Source of the DNA: Tropicimonas sp. IMCC6043
Lineage (GTDB): Bacteria; Pseudomonadota; Alphaproteobacteria; Rhodobacterales; Rhodobacteraceae
Assembly (NCBI RefSeq): GCF_004146235.1
Contig: NZ_SELO01000001.1
Location: 186,001-250,000 of the forward strand
DNA: 64,000 bases
Direction of reading: 5' to 3'
Shown: piece by piece, positions 56,747 to 64,000 of the stretch
How positions within the stretch are numbered: the stretch's first letter is position 1
How the letters are laid out: each line of letters begins with the position of its first letter
Notes under the pieces: model-generated
Seen by the model: the letters and a program-made list of their open reading frames with translations, nothing else
Told to the model about the DNA's origin: nothing
Databases searched by the model: none
Translations under genes and position numbers: made by a program

Positions 56747-58059
56747 GCATGCTCGAGCTGGGATATCTGTCCTTCCCGATCCTGCTGCTGATGATCTTCC
56801 TCCGGGCCCCGATCGGGCTCGCGATGATGCTCTGCGGCATAGGCGGGCTCTATTTCGCCATGGGCGGGCCGAACATGTTCCTGGCCAAGCTCAAGACCGA
56901 GACTTATTCGACCTTTTCCAGCTATTCGCTGACCATCATCCCGATGTTCCTGCTGATGGGACAGTTCGCGACTCTCTCGGGCATGTCCACGGCGCTGTTC
57001 CAGGCTGCCGAGAGCTGGCTCGGGCATCGCAAGGGCGGCGTCGCCATGGCCGCCGTGGGCGCCTGCGCGGGGTTCGGCGCAATCTGCGGTTCCTCGCTCG
57101 CCACCGCCGCCACGATGAGCCGCGTGGCGCTGCCGGAGCTGCGCCGCTACGGCTATTCGGGCGGCTTCTCGACCGCGACGCTCGCCGCCGGCGGCACGCT
57201 CGGCATCCTGATCCCGCCCTCGGTGATCCTCGTCATCTATGCCATCCTTACCGAGCAGAACATCGCCAAGCTCTTTCTCGCTGCCTTCGTGCCCGGCCTC
57301 CTCGCCGCGCTCGGCTACATCATCACGATATCGATCTATGTCCGGCTGAACCCCAAGGCGGCAGGCACCCGCGAGGCCGTCCCCTACCCCGAGCGCATCC
57401 GCGCGCTGATCGACGTCTGGCCGGTCCTGCTGGTCTTCGGCCTCGTCGTCGGCGGCATCTATCTCGGCTGGTTCACTCCCACGGAGGGTGCGGCCGTCGG
57501 TGCTGCCGGCACCGGGGTCATCGCGCTCCTCTCCGGCAGCCTGAGCTGGAAGGTCTTCGCGGACGCGATCATCCACACCGCCCTCAGCACGGCGATGATC
57601 TTCTTCATCGTGCTCGGCGCCGGGTTCTACAACTCCTTCCTGGCGCTCTCGCAGATGCCGCAGGAGCTCTCTTCCTGGGTCGTCGGCCAGGGCTTCAGCC
57701 CGTGGACCGTGCTGACGCTGATCCTCCTCTTCTACCTTGTATTCGGCTGCCTGATGGACAGCCTGTCGATGATCCTGCTGACCATTCCGATCTTCTTCCC
57801 GGTGGTCTCCTCGCTCGATTTCGGGATGAGCCCGGAACATATGGCGATCTGGTTCGGAATCCTCGTGCTGATCGTGGTCGAGGTCGGGCTCATCACGCCG
57901 CCGGTGGGGATGAACCTCTTCATCATCAACGCAATGGACCGGCAGACGGCGATGAAGGACACCTACAAGGCGGTTCTCTGGTTCGTCGGCTCGGATATTG
58001 TCCGGGTCATCATCCTGGTCCTCTTCCCGGCCATCACGCTCTTCCTGTTGCCCAGCTGA
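56743..58059 (+). CDS. dctM: TRAP transporter large permease (DctM)
   Basis: The 438-residue protein has about twelve membrane helices with DctM signatures TLGILIPPSVILVIYAILT and VVEVGLITPPVGMNLFIIN. It is the sodium-coupled channel of the TRAP system. The start is either TTG 56743, overlapping the dctQ stop (TTGA) and 7 nt after AAGGAG, or ATG 56749 at 13 nt; the TTG has the better spacing. It ends the transport part of the operon. Confidence 0.95.
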   Translation: MSMLELGYLSFPILLLMIFLRAPIGLAMMLCGIGGLYFAMGGPNMFLAKLKTETYSTFSSYSLTIIPMFLLMGQFATLSGMSTALFQAAESWLGHRKGGVAMAAVGACAGFGAICGSSLATAATMSRVALPELRRYGYSGGFSTATLAAGGTLGILIPPSVILVIYAILTEQNIAKLFLAAFVPGLLAALGYIITISIYVRLNPKAAGTREAVPYPERIRALIDVWPVLLVFGLVVGGIYLGWFTPTEGAAVGAAGTGVIALLSGSLSWKVFADAIIHTALSTAMIFFIVLGAGFYNSFLALSQMPQELSSWVVGQGFSPWTVLTLILLFYLVFGCLMDSLSMILLTIPIFFPVVSSLDFGMSPEHMAIWFGILVLIVVEVGLITPPVGMNLFIINAMDRQTAMKDTYKAVLWFVGSDIVRVIILVLFPAITLFLLPS

Positions 58060-58205
58060 AGTGAGCGGCATTGAGAGAAGATGTGCGAAAATAGATATGG
58101 AGCATAACGAATGAAAGACGTCGGCACGATGTGCGAAGGGCGGCTTCTGACCGCGGTCGGGGGAGAAGCCCCCGCCCGAGACGAGAGTTCTGTGGAGGCA
58201 CCCAG
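58060..58205 (+). promoter_or_regulatory. dctM-SDR gap with direct repeats and hairpin
   Basis: This 146-bp gap holds a 10-bp direct repeat GATGTGCGAA (58080-58089 and 58128-58137) and a 6-bp stem CGGGGG/CCCCCG (58158-58163/58169-58174) with a 5-nt loop. The hairpin may reduce read-through from the transporter genes. The repeats may be regulator sites. GTGGAGG precedes the SDR start. Confidence 0.4.
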
Positions 58206-58970
58206 ATGCTAATTTCCGACCAGATCGCCCTCGTCTCCGGCGGCGCGAGCGGCCTCGGCGCCGCCACCGCCCGGCATTTCGCCGAGGCCGGCGCCCGCGT
58301 CGCGGTGCTCGACTACAACCGCGAGGCCGCCGAGGCCGTCGCCGCCGAAATCGGTGGTTTCGCGGTGCAGGCCGATGTCTCGGACGAAGCCGCCGTGGAC
58401 GCTGCCATCGGTGCCGCCACCGCGCATTTCGGCGCTGCGCCGCGCATCGCCGTCAACTGCGCCGGCGTGGGCCACGCCGCCCGCATCGTCGGCCGCGAGG
58501 GCAAGACCTCCGCCGACGTCTTCGAGCGCACGCTCCGGGTGAACCTCTTCGGCACCTATTACGTGATGAGCCATGCCGCGAAGCGGATGATGGAGCTCGA
58601 CCCACTCGACACGGGCGAGCGCGGCGTCGTCGTCAACACCGCCTCGGTCGCCTGGCAGGACGGCCAGCTCGGCCAGGCCGCCTATGCCGCCTCCAAGGGC
58701 GCCATCGCCGCGATGTGCCTGCCGGCGGCGCGCGAATTCGCCCGCGCCGGCATCCGCGTCATGGCGATCGCGCCGGGGCTCTTCCACACGCCGATGATGG
58801 AAGGGCTGCCGGAGGAGACGACGGCACAGATCACCGCCAACATCCCCTTCCCCGCCCGCCTCGGGGCGCCGCGGGAATACGCGCTGATGGCCGAGCATAT
58901 CGTCACCAACCCCTATCTCAACGGGACCACCATTCGCCTGGACGGCGCGGTGCGCCTGCCGCCGCGCTGA
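58206..58970 (+). CDS. SDR-family 3-hydroxyacyl-CoA dehydrogenase
   Basis: The 254-residue short-chain dehydrogenase has the NAD motif SGGASGLGAAT (residues 11-21), the NCAG segment near residue 84, and catalytic Y160/K164 in AAYAASKGA. The long MSHAAKRMMELDPLDTGERG loop matches type II 3-hydroxyacyl-CoA dehydrogenases (HSD17B10-like). In this operon it should oxidise the 3-hydroxy-3-arylpropionyl-CoA to the beta-keto thioester. Confidence 0.9.
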   Translation: MLISDQIALVSGGASGLGAATARHFAEAGARVAVLDYNREAAEAVAAEIGGFAVQADVSDEAAVDAAIGAATAHFGAAPRIAVNCAGVGHAARIVGREGKTSADVFERTLRVNLFGTYYVMSHAAKRMMELDPLDTGERGVVVNTASVAWQDGQLGQAAYAASKGAIAAMCLPAAREFARAGIRVMAIAPGLFHTPMMEGLPEETTAQITANIPFPARLGAPREYALMAEHIVTNPYLNGTTIRLDGAVRLPPR

Positions 58971-58981
58971 GGAGAGAGCCC

Positions 58982-59749
58982 ATGACCGAACCCATGCTCA
59001 AGATCGACATCGACGGCGAGATCGCCACGCTCACCATGAACCGCCCCGGCAAGCGCAATGCCATGTGCGACGAATTGCTGGAGGGTATCGACGGCTTCTT
59101 CCGGGCACCGCCCGTGGGCGTGAAAGTTGTCGTGCTGACCGGCACCGAGGGGCATTTCTGCTCCGGCCTCGACCTCTCCGAGCATGTCGCTCGCGATGCC
59201 GAGGGCACGATGCGGCATTCGCGCGGCTGGCACGCGGTGATGCAGCGGATCCAGTTCGGCGGCCTGCCGGTCGTCTCGGCGATGTTCGGCGCGGTGATCG
59301 GCGGCGGGCTGGAGCTTGCCTCGGCCACCCATGTCCGGATCGCGGAACCCTCGACGATCTTCCAGCTTCCCGAGGGCCGGCGTGGGATCTTCGTCGGCGG
59401 CGGCGCCTCGGTGGGCGTGGGCCGCATCCTCGGTGCCGACCGGATGACCGAGATGATGCTGACCGGCCGGAAATACAGTGCCGAGGAGGGTCTCGCACTC
59501 GGCCTCGCGCATTACAGCGTCGGCGCGGGCGAGGCGCTGCCGCTGGCTTACGAGCTTGCCCGCAAGATCGCCGCGAACGCGCCGCTTTCGAACTACATCA
59601 TGATCCAGGCGCTGGCCCGGATCGGCGACATGCCGCGAGAGGACGGGCTCTTTACCGAGAGCCTCTGCGCCGCGATCACCCAGACAAGCCCGGACGCGCT
59701 CGAGGGCCTCGCGGCCTTCCTCGAAAAGCGGACGCCGAACTTCCGGTGA
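58982..59749 (+). CDS. enoyl-CoA hydratase (crotonase family)
   Basis: The 255-residue crotonase-fold enzyme has the oxyanion segments HFCSGLDLSEH and AVIGGGLELAS and both acid/base glutamates, E111 and E131 (QLPEGRRG). Both Glu residues are present, as in classical hydratases; a hydratase/lyase of the HCHL type cannot be excluded by motif alone. Next to the SDR and the CouO-like gene, a hydratase of cinnamoyl-CoA fits best. Confidence 0.88.
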   Translation: MTEPMLKIDIDGEIATLTMNRPGKRNAMCDELLEGIDGFFRAPPVGVKVVVLTGTEGHFCSGLDLSEHVARDAEGTMRHSRGWHAVMQRIQFGGLPVVSAMFGAVIGGGLELASATHVRIAEPSTIFQLPEGRRGIFVGGGASVGVGRILGADRMTEMMLTGRKYSAEEGLALGLAHYSVGAGEALPLAYELARKIAANAPLSNYIMIQALARIGDMPREDGLFTESLCAAITQTSPDALEGLAAFLEKRTPNFR

Positions 59750-59753
59750 CCCG

Positions 59754-60233
59754 ATGAAGGACGCGCCACGCATATCGGGCGAAAGCCACGACGGACCGGT
59801 CAGCGATGCGACCCTGCGCGGCTTCTTCGGCTACCGGATGAAGCGCTGCTTCAATGTCATCCAGGCCGACCTCGCGCGGACCTTGCGGCCCTTCGATCTG
59901 AGGATGCTGACCTATACCGCGCTGGTGCTCGTCACCGACAATCCGGGCCTGCGCCAGGCCCAGCTCGCGGAGGCGATGGATATCGAGCGACCGAACCTCG
60001 TGGCCATCACCGAGGAACTGGCGCGCCGCGGGCTGATCCTGCGCAACCGCGTGCCGACCGACCGGCGCGCCTATGCGCTGGAGGCGACACCTGCCGGGGT
60101 CAAGCTCTGCGCCGAGGCGACAGAGGCGGTGCGGGCGCATGAGGCAGCGCTGCTCGCCGGTCTCGACGACGAGATGCGTGGCCTGACGCTCGAGGCGATG
60201 AAACGGATCGAAAGGATACGGCCGCGCGGCTGA
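59754..60233 (+). CDS. MarR-family regulator
   Basis: The 159-residue protein has a MarR winged helix (about residues 50-110, QAQLAEAMDIERPNLVAITEELARRGLI) with the wing DRRAYALEATPAG. It lies between the hydratase and the CoA synthetase genes, 4 bp after the former. In other bacteria CouR/FerR-type MarR proteins repress hydroxycinnamate genes until the CoA thioester binds, and the same role is the likely one here. Confidence 0.9.
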   Translation: MKDAPRISGESHDGPVSDATLRGFFGYRMKRCFNVIQADLARTLRPFDLRMLTYTALVLVTDNPGLRQAQLAEAMDIERPNLVAITEELARRGLILRNRVPTDRRAYALEATPAGVKLCAEATEAVRAHEAALLAGLDDEMRGLTLEAMKRIERIRPRG

Positions 60234-60253
60234 CCTGCCAGGGAGGACACCTG

Positions 60254-62071
60254 ATGAAACACACGACACGCTTCCGGCGCCATTCGGTCACGCGCGAAGA
60301 CCGGGCCGACGGCTCCATCCTGCTCAGCTCGAACTATTCGCTCGGCCGCGTCGAACAGCGCACCGGCGACTGGCTGCATCGCTGGGCCGACGAGGTGCCC
60401 GACCGCACCTTCCTCGCCGAGCGCTACGGCGCCGGGTGGCGCCGCGTGAGCTATGTCTCGGCTCTGGAACGGGTGCGGGCAATCGGCGCGTCGCTGCTGG
60501 CACGCGGCATGGGCCCGGACACGCCGATCCTGATCATGTCTGGCAATGGCGTCGACCACGGGCTGCTGTCCCTCGCCGCGCAATATGTCGGCGTGCCGAC
60601 CGCGCCGGTGGCCGAGCAGTATTCGCTGATCCACGGCGCGCATGGCCGGCTCCGCGGCGCGATCGAGTTGCTGCGGCCGAAAATGGCCTATGTCGTCGAT
60701 GCCGACCTCTATGCCGAGGCGCTGCTGCTCGACGGGTTTGCAGGCGTGGAGATCGTCGCGAGCCTGCCGGGGCACCGCATCGGCGTCACGCCCTTCGAGA
60801 CGTTGCTCCAGGGAGACGCGAGCGTCGATGTCGATGCGGCCTTCGCGCAGGTCACCCCCGACACGGTGGGCAAGATCCTGATGACCTCCGGCTCGACCTC
60901 GAACCCCAAGGGCGTGCCGACCACGCATCGGATGATGTGCGTCAACCAGACCCAGCTTGCCGATTCCCTGCCCTTCCTGCGCGACCGCCCGCCGGCGATC
61001 GTCGACTGGCTGCCCTGGAACCACGTCTTCGGCGGCTCGCACAATTTCAACATGATGCTCGCCAATGGCGGGTCTCTCTACATCGATGACGGCAAGCCGG
61101 TGGAGGGGCTGTTCGAGCGGACGCTGGAGAACCTCTCGCTGGTGACCGGCACGCTGGCTTTCAACGTGCCGCTTGGCTTCGGCATGCTGCTTGGCGCGCT
61201 CCGGAAGGATGCCGGGCTGCGCCAGCGGTTTTTCGAGGATCTCGACCTCGTCTTCTACGCAGGGGCGTCGCTTCCGCAGGACGTCTGGACCGGCTTCGAG
61301 GAGATGGCCGAGGAGGTGAAGGGCGAGGTTCCGCTGATCACCTCCTCCTGGGGACTGACCGAGACGGCGCCGTCGACGATGATGCAGATGGAGCCGACCG
61401 ATCGCTCCGGCATCGTCGGCGTGCCGGTCACAGGCGTGACGGTGAAGCTCCTGCCCGACGCCGACATGCGCTGCGAGGTGCGCGTCAAGGGGCCGAACAT
61501 CATGACCGGCTATTACCGGGACCCGGACAGGACCGCCGAGGCCTTCGACGAAGAGGGCTATTTCATCACAGGCGACGCGATGGTCTTCCTCGATCCGGCG
61601 AACCCGAATGCCGGGATGCGGTTCGACGGCCGGATATCGGATGATTTCAAGCTGCTGACGGGGACCTGGGTGCGCGCGGCACAGCTTCGGCTCGACTTGC
61701 TCGCGCATCTGGCGCCGCTGGCCGCAGACCTGGTCATCACCGGCGCGGACAGGGACCAGATCGGCGTGATGGTCTTCCCCGACCGGGCGGAGCTCCAACG
61801 CGAGGGGTTCGAGCTGCACGAGGATGGCGGGGCGCTGACCTGCACGCTCCTGCAGAGCGAGCTGCACCGCCGGCTGGCGGCGCGCGCCCGCGAGATCTCG
61901 GGCAGCTCGACGCGGGTCTCGCGCGCTATCGTCCTGTCCGAACCGCCATCGATGCCCGAGGGCGAGATGACGGCAAAGGGCAACCTGAATTTCCGCAAGG
62001 TTCTGACGCGGCGGAAGGATCTGCTGGATCGGCTTTATGACGACGAAGATCCGGCGGTGGTGCTGGCATGA
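60254..62071 (+). CDS. fcs: feruloyl-CoA synthase-type aryl-CoA ligase
   Basis: The 605-residue ANL enzyme has the P-loop TSGSTSNPKG (residues 211-220), the segment DWLPWNHVFGGSHNFNMML, the adenylate motif SSWGLTETAPSTM, and a C-terminal catalytic-Lys region near MTAKGNLNFRKVL. Its length and the DWLPWNHVFGG segment are typical of the feruloyl-CoA synthase family. It should activate ferulate or p-coumarate to the CoA thioester. It follows the MarR gene by 20 bp. Confidence 0.9.
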   Translation: MKHTTRFRRHSVTREDRADGSILLSSNYSLGRVEQRTGDWLHRWADEVPDRTFLAERYGAGWRRVSYVSALERVRAIGASLLARGMGPDTPILIMSGNGVDHGLLSLAAQYVGVPTAPVAEQYSLIHGAHGRLRGAIELLRPKMAYVVDADLYAEALLLDGFAGVEIVASLPGHRIGVTPFETLLQGDASVDVDAAFAQVTPDTVGKILMTSGSTSNPKGVPTTHRMMCVNQTQLADSLPFLRDRPPAIVDWLPWNHVFGGSHNFNMMLANGGSLYIDDGKPVEGLFERTLENLSLVTGTLAFNVPLGFGMLLGALRKDAGLRQRFFEDLDLVFYAGASLPQDVWTGFEEMAEEVKGEVPLITSSWGLTETAPSTMMQMEPTDRSGIVGVPVTGVTVKLLPDADMRCEVRVKGPNIMTGYYRDPDRTAEAFDEEGYFITGDAMVFLDPANPNAGMRFDGRISDDFKLLTGTWVRAAQLRLDLLAHLAPLAADLVITGADRDQIGVMVFPDRAELQREGFELHEDGGALTCTLLQSELHRRLAARAREISGSSTRVSRAIVLSEPPSMPEGEMTAKGNLNFRKVLTRRKDLLDRLYDDEDPAVVLA

Positions 62072-62151
62072 GCGCTCAACACTGCACCAACCGACGGCCG
62101 TGCACCGGCCTTTGGAACGGAGAGCACCCAGCCCGGAGTCAAGGCGAAGCC

Positions 62152-62197
62152 GCCGGGCGAGCGCCGGCCCGTTCCGGCGGGCCGGGACTCGCCCGGC
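62152..62197. repeat. REP-like palindrome (second copy)
   Basis: GCCGGGCGAGCGCCGGCCCG (62152-62171) pairs with the strand at 62178-62197 at 18 of 20 positions around the 6-nt loop TTCCGG. The arm carries the same GCCGGGCGAGCGCCGG core as the element at 43513-43671. It lies in the 220-bp gap between the CoA synthetase and amidohydrolase genes and may modulate read-through. Confidence 0.75.
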
Positions 62198-62291
62198 TCC
62201 CGTTGCGCGCTTCTCGATTGCAACACTCGCCTCGGGCCGATCCCGCACGGCCCGACAGATTTCCCGATCATTCTCCCCTGAAGGACATCCC

Positions 62292-63167
62292 ATGGTCGAC
62301 CTGACGAAAATCCGCGCCATCGACATCCACACTCATGCAGAAGAGCCCTGCGGCTGCCATGCCGATGACGGCTATGACGAGCTTCAGGCCACCATGGCGA
62401 AGTATTTCCGCGCCCCCTGGGAGCATCCGCCGACGGTCCCTGAAACCGCCGCGCATTACCGCGCGCAGAACATCGCCGCGGTGATCTTTCCCGTCGATGC
62501 CGAGCGCGAAACCGGTTACCGGCGCTACAAGAACGAGGAAGTGGCCGAGCTGGCCGCCGAGAATGACGACGTTCTCATCCCCTTCGCCTCCATCGACCCG
62601 CACAAGGGCAAGCTGGGCGCCCGCGAGGCGCGCCGGCTGATCCGGGAGTTCGGCATCAAGGGGTTCAAGTTCCACCCCACGATGCAGGGCTTCTACCCCA
62701 ACGATCGCATGGCCTACACCCTCTATGAGGCGATCGCCGAGGAGGGCGGAATCGCGCTCTTCCACACCGGCCAGACAGGCGTCGGCTCCGGCATGCGCGC
62801 GGGCAACGGGATGCGGCTCAAGTATTCCAACCCGATGTACATGGACGACGTCGCCGTCGATTTCCCGGACATGAAGATCATCCTCGCGCACCCCTCCTTC
62901 CCCTGGCAGGAGGAGGCGCTCGCCGTCGCCCAGCACAAACCGAATGTCTATATCGACCTCTCCGGCTGGTCGCCCAGGTATTTCCCCGACATCCTGGTGA
63001 AATACTGCAACTCGATCCTGCGGAAGAAAGTTCTCTTCGGCTCCGACTGGCCGATGATCACGCCCGAGCGGTGGCTGGCCGATTTCGAAGGGATCGCGAT
63101 CAAGGACGAGCTCCGCCCCGACATCATCAAAGGCAATGCGGCCCGCCTGCTCGGGCTCGCGACATGA
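62292..63167 (+). CDS. amidohydrolase-superfamily beta-ketoacyl-CoA hydrolase (CouO-like)
   Basis: The 291-residue TIM-barrel hydrolase has metal-ligand motif H13-x-H15 (DIHTHAEE), H158 (ALFHTG), H200 (ILAHPSFPW) and the conserved Asp D252 in FGSDWPMITPE. In Rhodococcus p-hydroxycinnamate catabolism CouO, a member of this superfamily with an essential metal-ligand Asp, hydrolyses the beta-ketoacyl-CoA by retro-Claisen cleavage, replacing thiolase and thioesterase. This gene fits that slot. Other members are decarboxylases (gamma-resorcylate type), a second possibility. Its stop overlaps the next start (ATGA). Confidence 0.85.
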   Translation: MVDLTKIRAIDIHTHAEEPCGCHADDGYDELQATMAKYFRAPWEHPPTVPETAAHYRAQNIAAVIFPVDAERETGYRRYKNEEVAELAAENDDVLIPFASIDPHKGKLGAREARRLIREFGIKGFKFHPTMQGFYPNDRMAYTLYEAIAEEGGIALFHTGQTGVGSGMRAGNGMRLKYSNPMYMDDVAVDFPDMKIILAHPSFPWQEEALAVAQHKPNVYIDLSGWSPRYFPDILVKYCNSILRKKVLFGSDWPMITPERWLADFEGIAIKDELRPDIIKGNAARLLGLAT

Positions 63168-64000
63168 AACCCTTTGCCGCGCCGCTCGATGACATTCTCT
63201 TCATCCTCGACCACGTTGCGCGGGCGACGGACCTGCCGGGCTATGACCCGGACCTGACACGCGAGATCGCGGGCCATTTCGCGACCTATGCCGAGGAGGC
63301 CATCGCGCCGCTCGACGAACCGGGGGACCGCCAGGGCTGCCGGCTTGAAGACGGCCGCGTGCGGATGCCGGACGGCTTTCCCGAGCTCTACCGCGACTAT
63401 GCCGAACAGGGCTGGCAGGGCCTGACCGTACCGGAGGAGTATGGCGGACAGGGGCTCGACGCGACGCTGCTGGCGGTGACGTCCGAGATCTTCACCGGCG
63501 CCAACCACAGCCTGCAGATGGTGACCGGCCTCGTTCCCGGCGCCGTGCGCACGCTTCTGGCCTTCGGCACCGAAGCACAGAAAGAAGCCTACGTTCCGCC
63601 GCTGGCCAGCGGCGAGGCGCTGGCGACCATGTGCCTGACCGAACCGGGCGCAGGCTCGGACCTTTCCCGCGTGCGCTGCAAGGCAGTTCAGGACGCCGAG
63701 GGCTGGCGGATCACCGGCGAGAAGATCTTCATCTCCGGCGGCGACCAGGACATGAGCGCGCGCATCCTGCATCTCGTGCTCGCACGCACTTCCGACGACG
63801 GCACCCGCGGCCTCTCGCTCTTCCTCTGCCCCTGCACGCGCGCCGACGGCAGCCGCAACGCCATTTCCGTGACCCGGATCGAAGAGAAGACCGGGCTCCA
63901 CGCCTCGCCCACCTGCCAGCTCGTCTTCGACGACGCCGAGGCGGAACTCATTGGCATGGAGGGCGCGGGACTCAAGGCGATGTTCACGATGATGAACCAC
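63164..64000 (+). CDS. acyl-CoA dehydrogenase, cut by window edge
   Basis: The open frame starts at ATG 63164, overlapping the preceding stop by 4 bp, and runs off the window after 279 residues. It has the acyl-CoA dehydrogenase N-terminal and middle domains, with LTVPEEYGGQGLDATLLAV, MCLTEPGAGSDLSRVRCKA (FAD/substrate loop) and ITGEKIFISGGD. The C-terminal catalytic domain is outside. In this operon it may dehydrogenate saturated phenylpropanoyl-CoA (such as dihydroferuloyl-CoA) to feed the hydratase. Confidence 0.93.
   Translation, partial: MKPFAAPLDDILFILDHVARATDLPGYDPDLTREIAGHFATYAEEAIAPLDEPGDRQGCRLEDGRVRMPDGFPELYRDYAEQGWQGLTVPEEYGGQGLDATLLAVTSEIFTGANHSLQMVTGLVPGAVRTLLAFGTEAQKEAYVPPLASGEALATMCLTEPGAGSDLSRVRCKAVQDAEGWRITGEKIFISGGDQDMSARILHLVLARTSDDGTRGLSLFLCPCTRADGSRNAISVTRIEEKTGLHASPTCQLVFDDAEAELIGMEGAGLKAMFTMMNH

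Noticed and set aside
58982-59749. Calling the crotonase a feruloyl-CoA hydratase/lyase (vanillin-forming)
   Set aside because: Both hydratase glutamates are present and the SDR plus CouO-like hydrolase make the non-lyase route more coherent; motif evidence alone does not settle it.

Overview
The window looks like chromosomal DNA of a high-GC alphaproteobacterium, most likely a Rhodobacterales (Roseobacter-group) member. The basis is strong G/C third-position bias, the pst-phoU-phoB order with long N-terminal extensions on PstA and PstC, a PutA without a DNA-binding domain next to a divergent Lrp-type PutR, TRAP transport genes, and many Rhodobacteraceae-type conserved hypothetical proteins. 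No tRNA, rRNA, CRISPR array, prophage or complete insertion sequence was seen. The species is not identifiable from this sequence alone.

Layout. 1-3.2 kb: a PfkB sugar kinase (cut by the window edge), a cupin protein, then rpsB-tsf closed by a strong intrinsic terminator. 3.2-6.1 kb: a noncoding stretch with stacked stem-loops, then a LuxR-type regulator divergent from rquA (rhodoquinone biosynthesis) and a small DksA-like zinc-finger gene. 6.1-12.4 kb: the Pho operon pstS-pstC-pstA-pstB-phoU-phoB on the minus strand, headed by a three-unit Pho box. 12.6-14.3 kb: a lipoprotein and an ankyrin-repeat/cytochrome c fusion. 14.4-20.2 kb: putR/putA, an AbrB-family membrane protein, a 44-residue ORF and a TfoX-C protein. 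20.4-32.4 kb: ileS, a P-loop ATPase, metA (acetyl-type by its residue 111), a hydrolase, ppk2-tetR, an XRE-cupin regulator divergent from an acyl-CoA ligase, a DsbA-family protein, an MFS exporter and a small hypothetical. 32.6-37.3 kb: mfd, a Hint-like small protein and trmO. 37.4-41.6 kb: a secreted HAD phosphatase and arylsulfatase divergent from a Crp-family regulator, then an HNH protein. 41.7-49.5 kb: an ABC-F ATPase, a REP-like inverted repeat, an esterase, an aldo/keto reductase overlapping an Atm1-type ABC exporter, a CxxC membrane protein, an orphan ABC ATPase and a small secreted protein. 49.5-54.7 kb: a DegT-type aminotransferase, gph, and glmU-glmS.

55.0-64.0 kb: a plus-strand catabolic cluster running off the right edge: TRAP transporter (dctP-dctQ-dctM), SDR dehydrogenase, enoyl-CoA hydratase, MarR regulator, feruloyl-CoA-synthase-type ligase, a CouO-like amidohydrolase and an acyl-CoA dehydrogenase. 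Together these read as uptake and CoA-dependent beta-oxidative deacetylation of hydroxycinnamates (ferulate/p-coumarate): activation, hydration, oxidation to the beta-ketoacyl-CoA, then retro-Claisen hydrolysis by the amidohydrolase in place of a thiolase.

The points most worth following up are the LuxR-rquA divergon (rhodoquinone, hence fumarate-respiration capacity, next to a LuxR protein lacking key AHL-contact residues), the hydroxycinnamate cluster, the ankyrin-cytochrome c fusion, the multi-stem noncoding region after tsf, and two copies of a REP-like palindrome.
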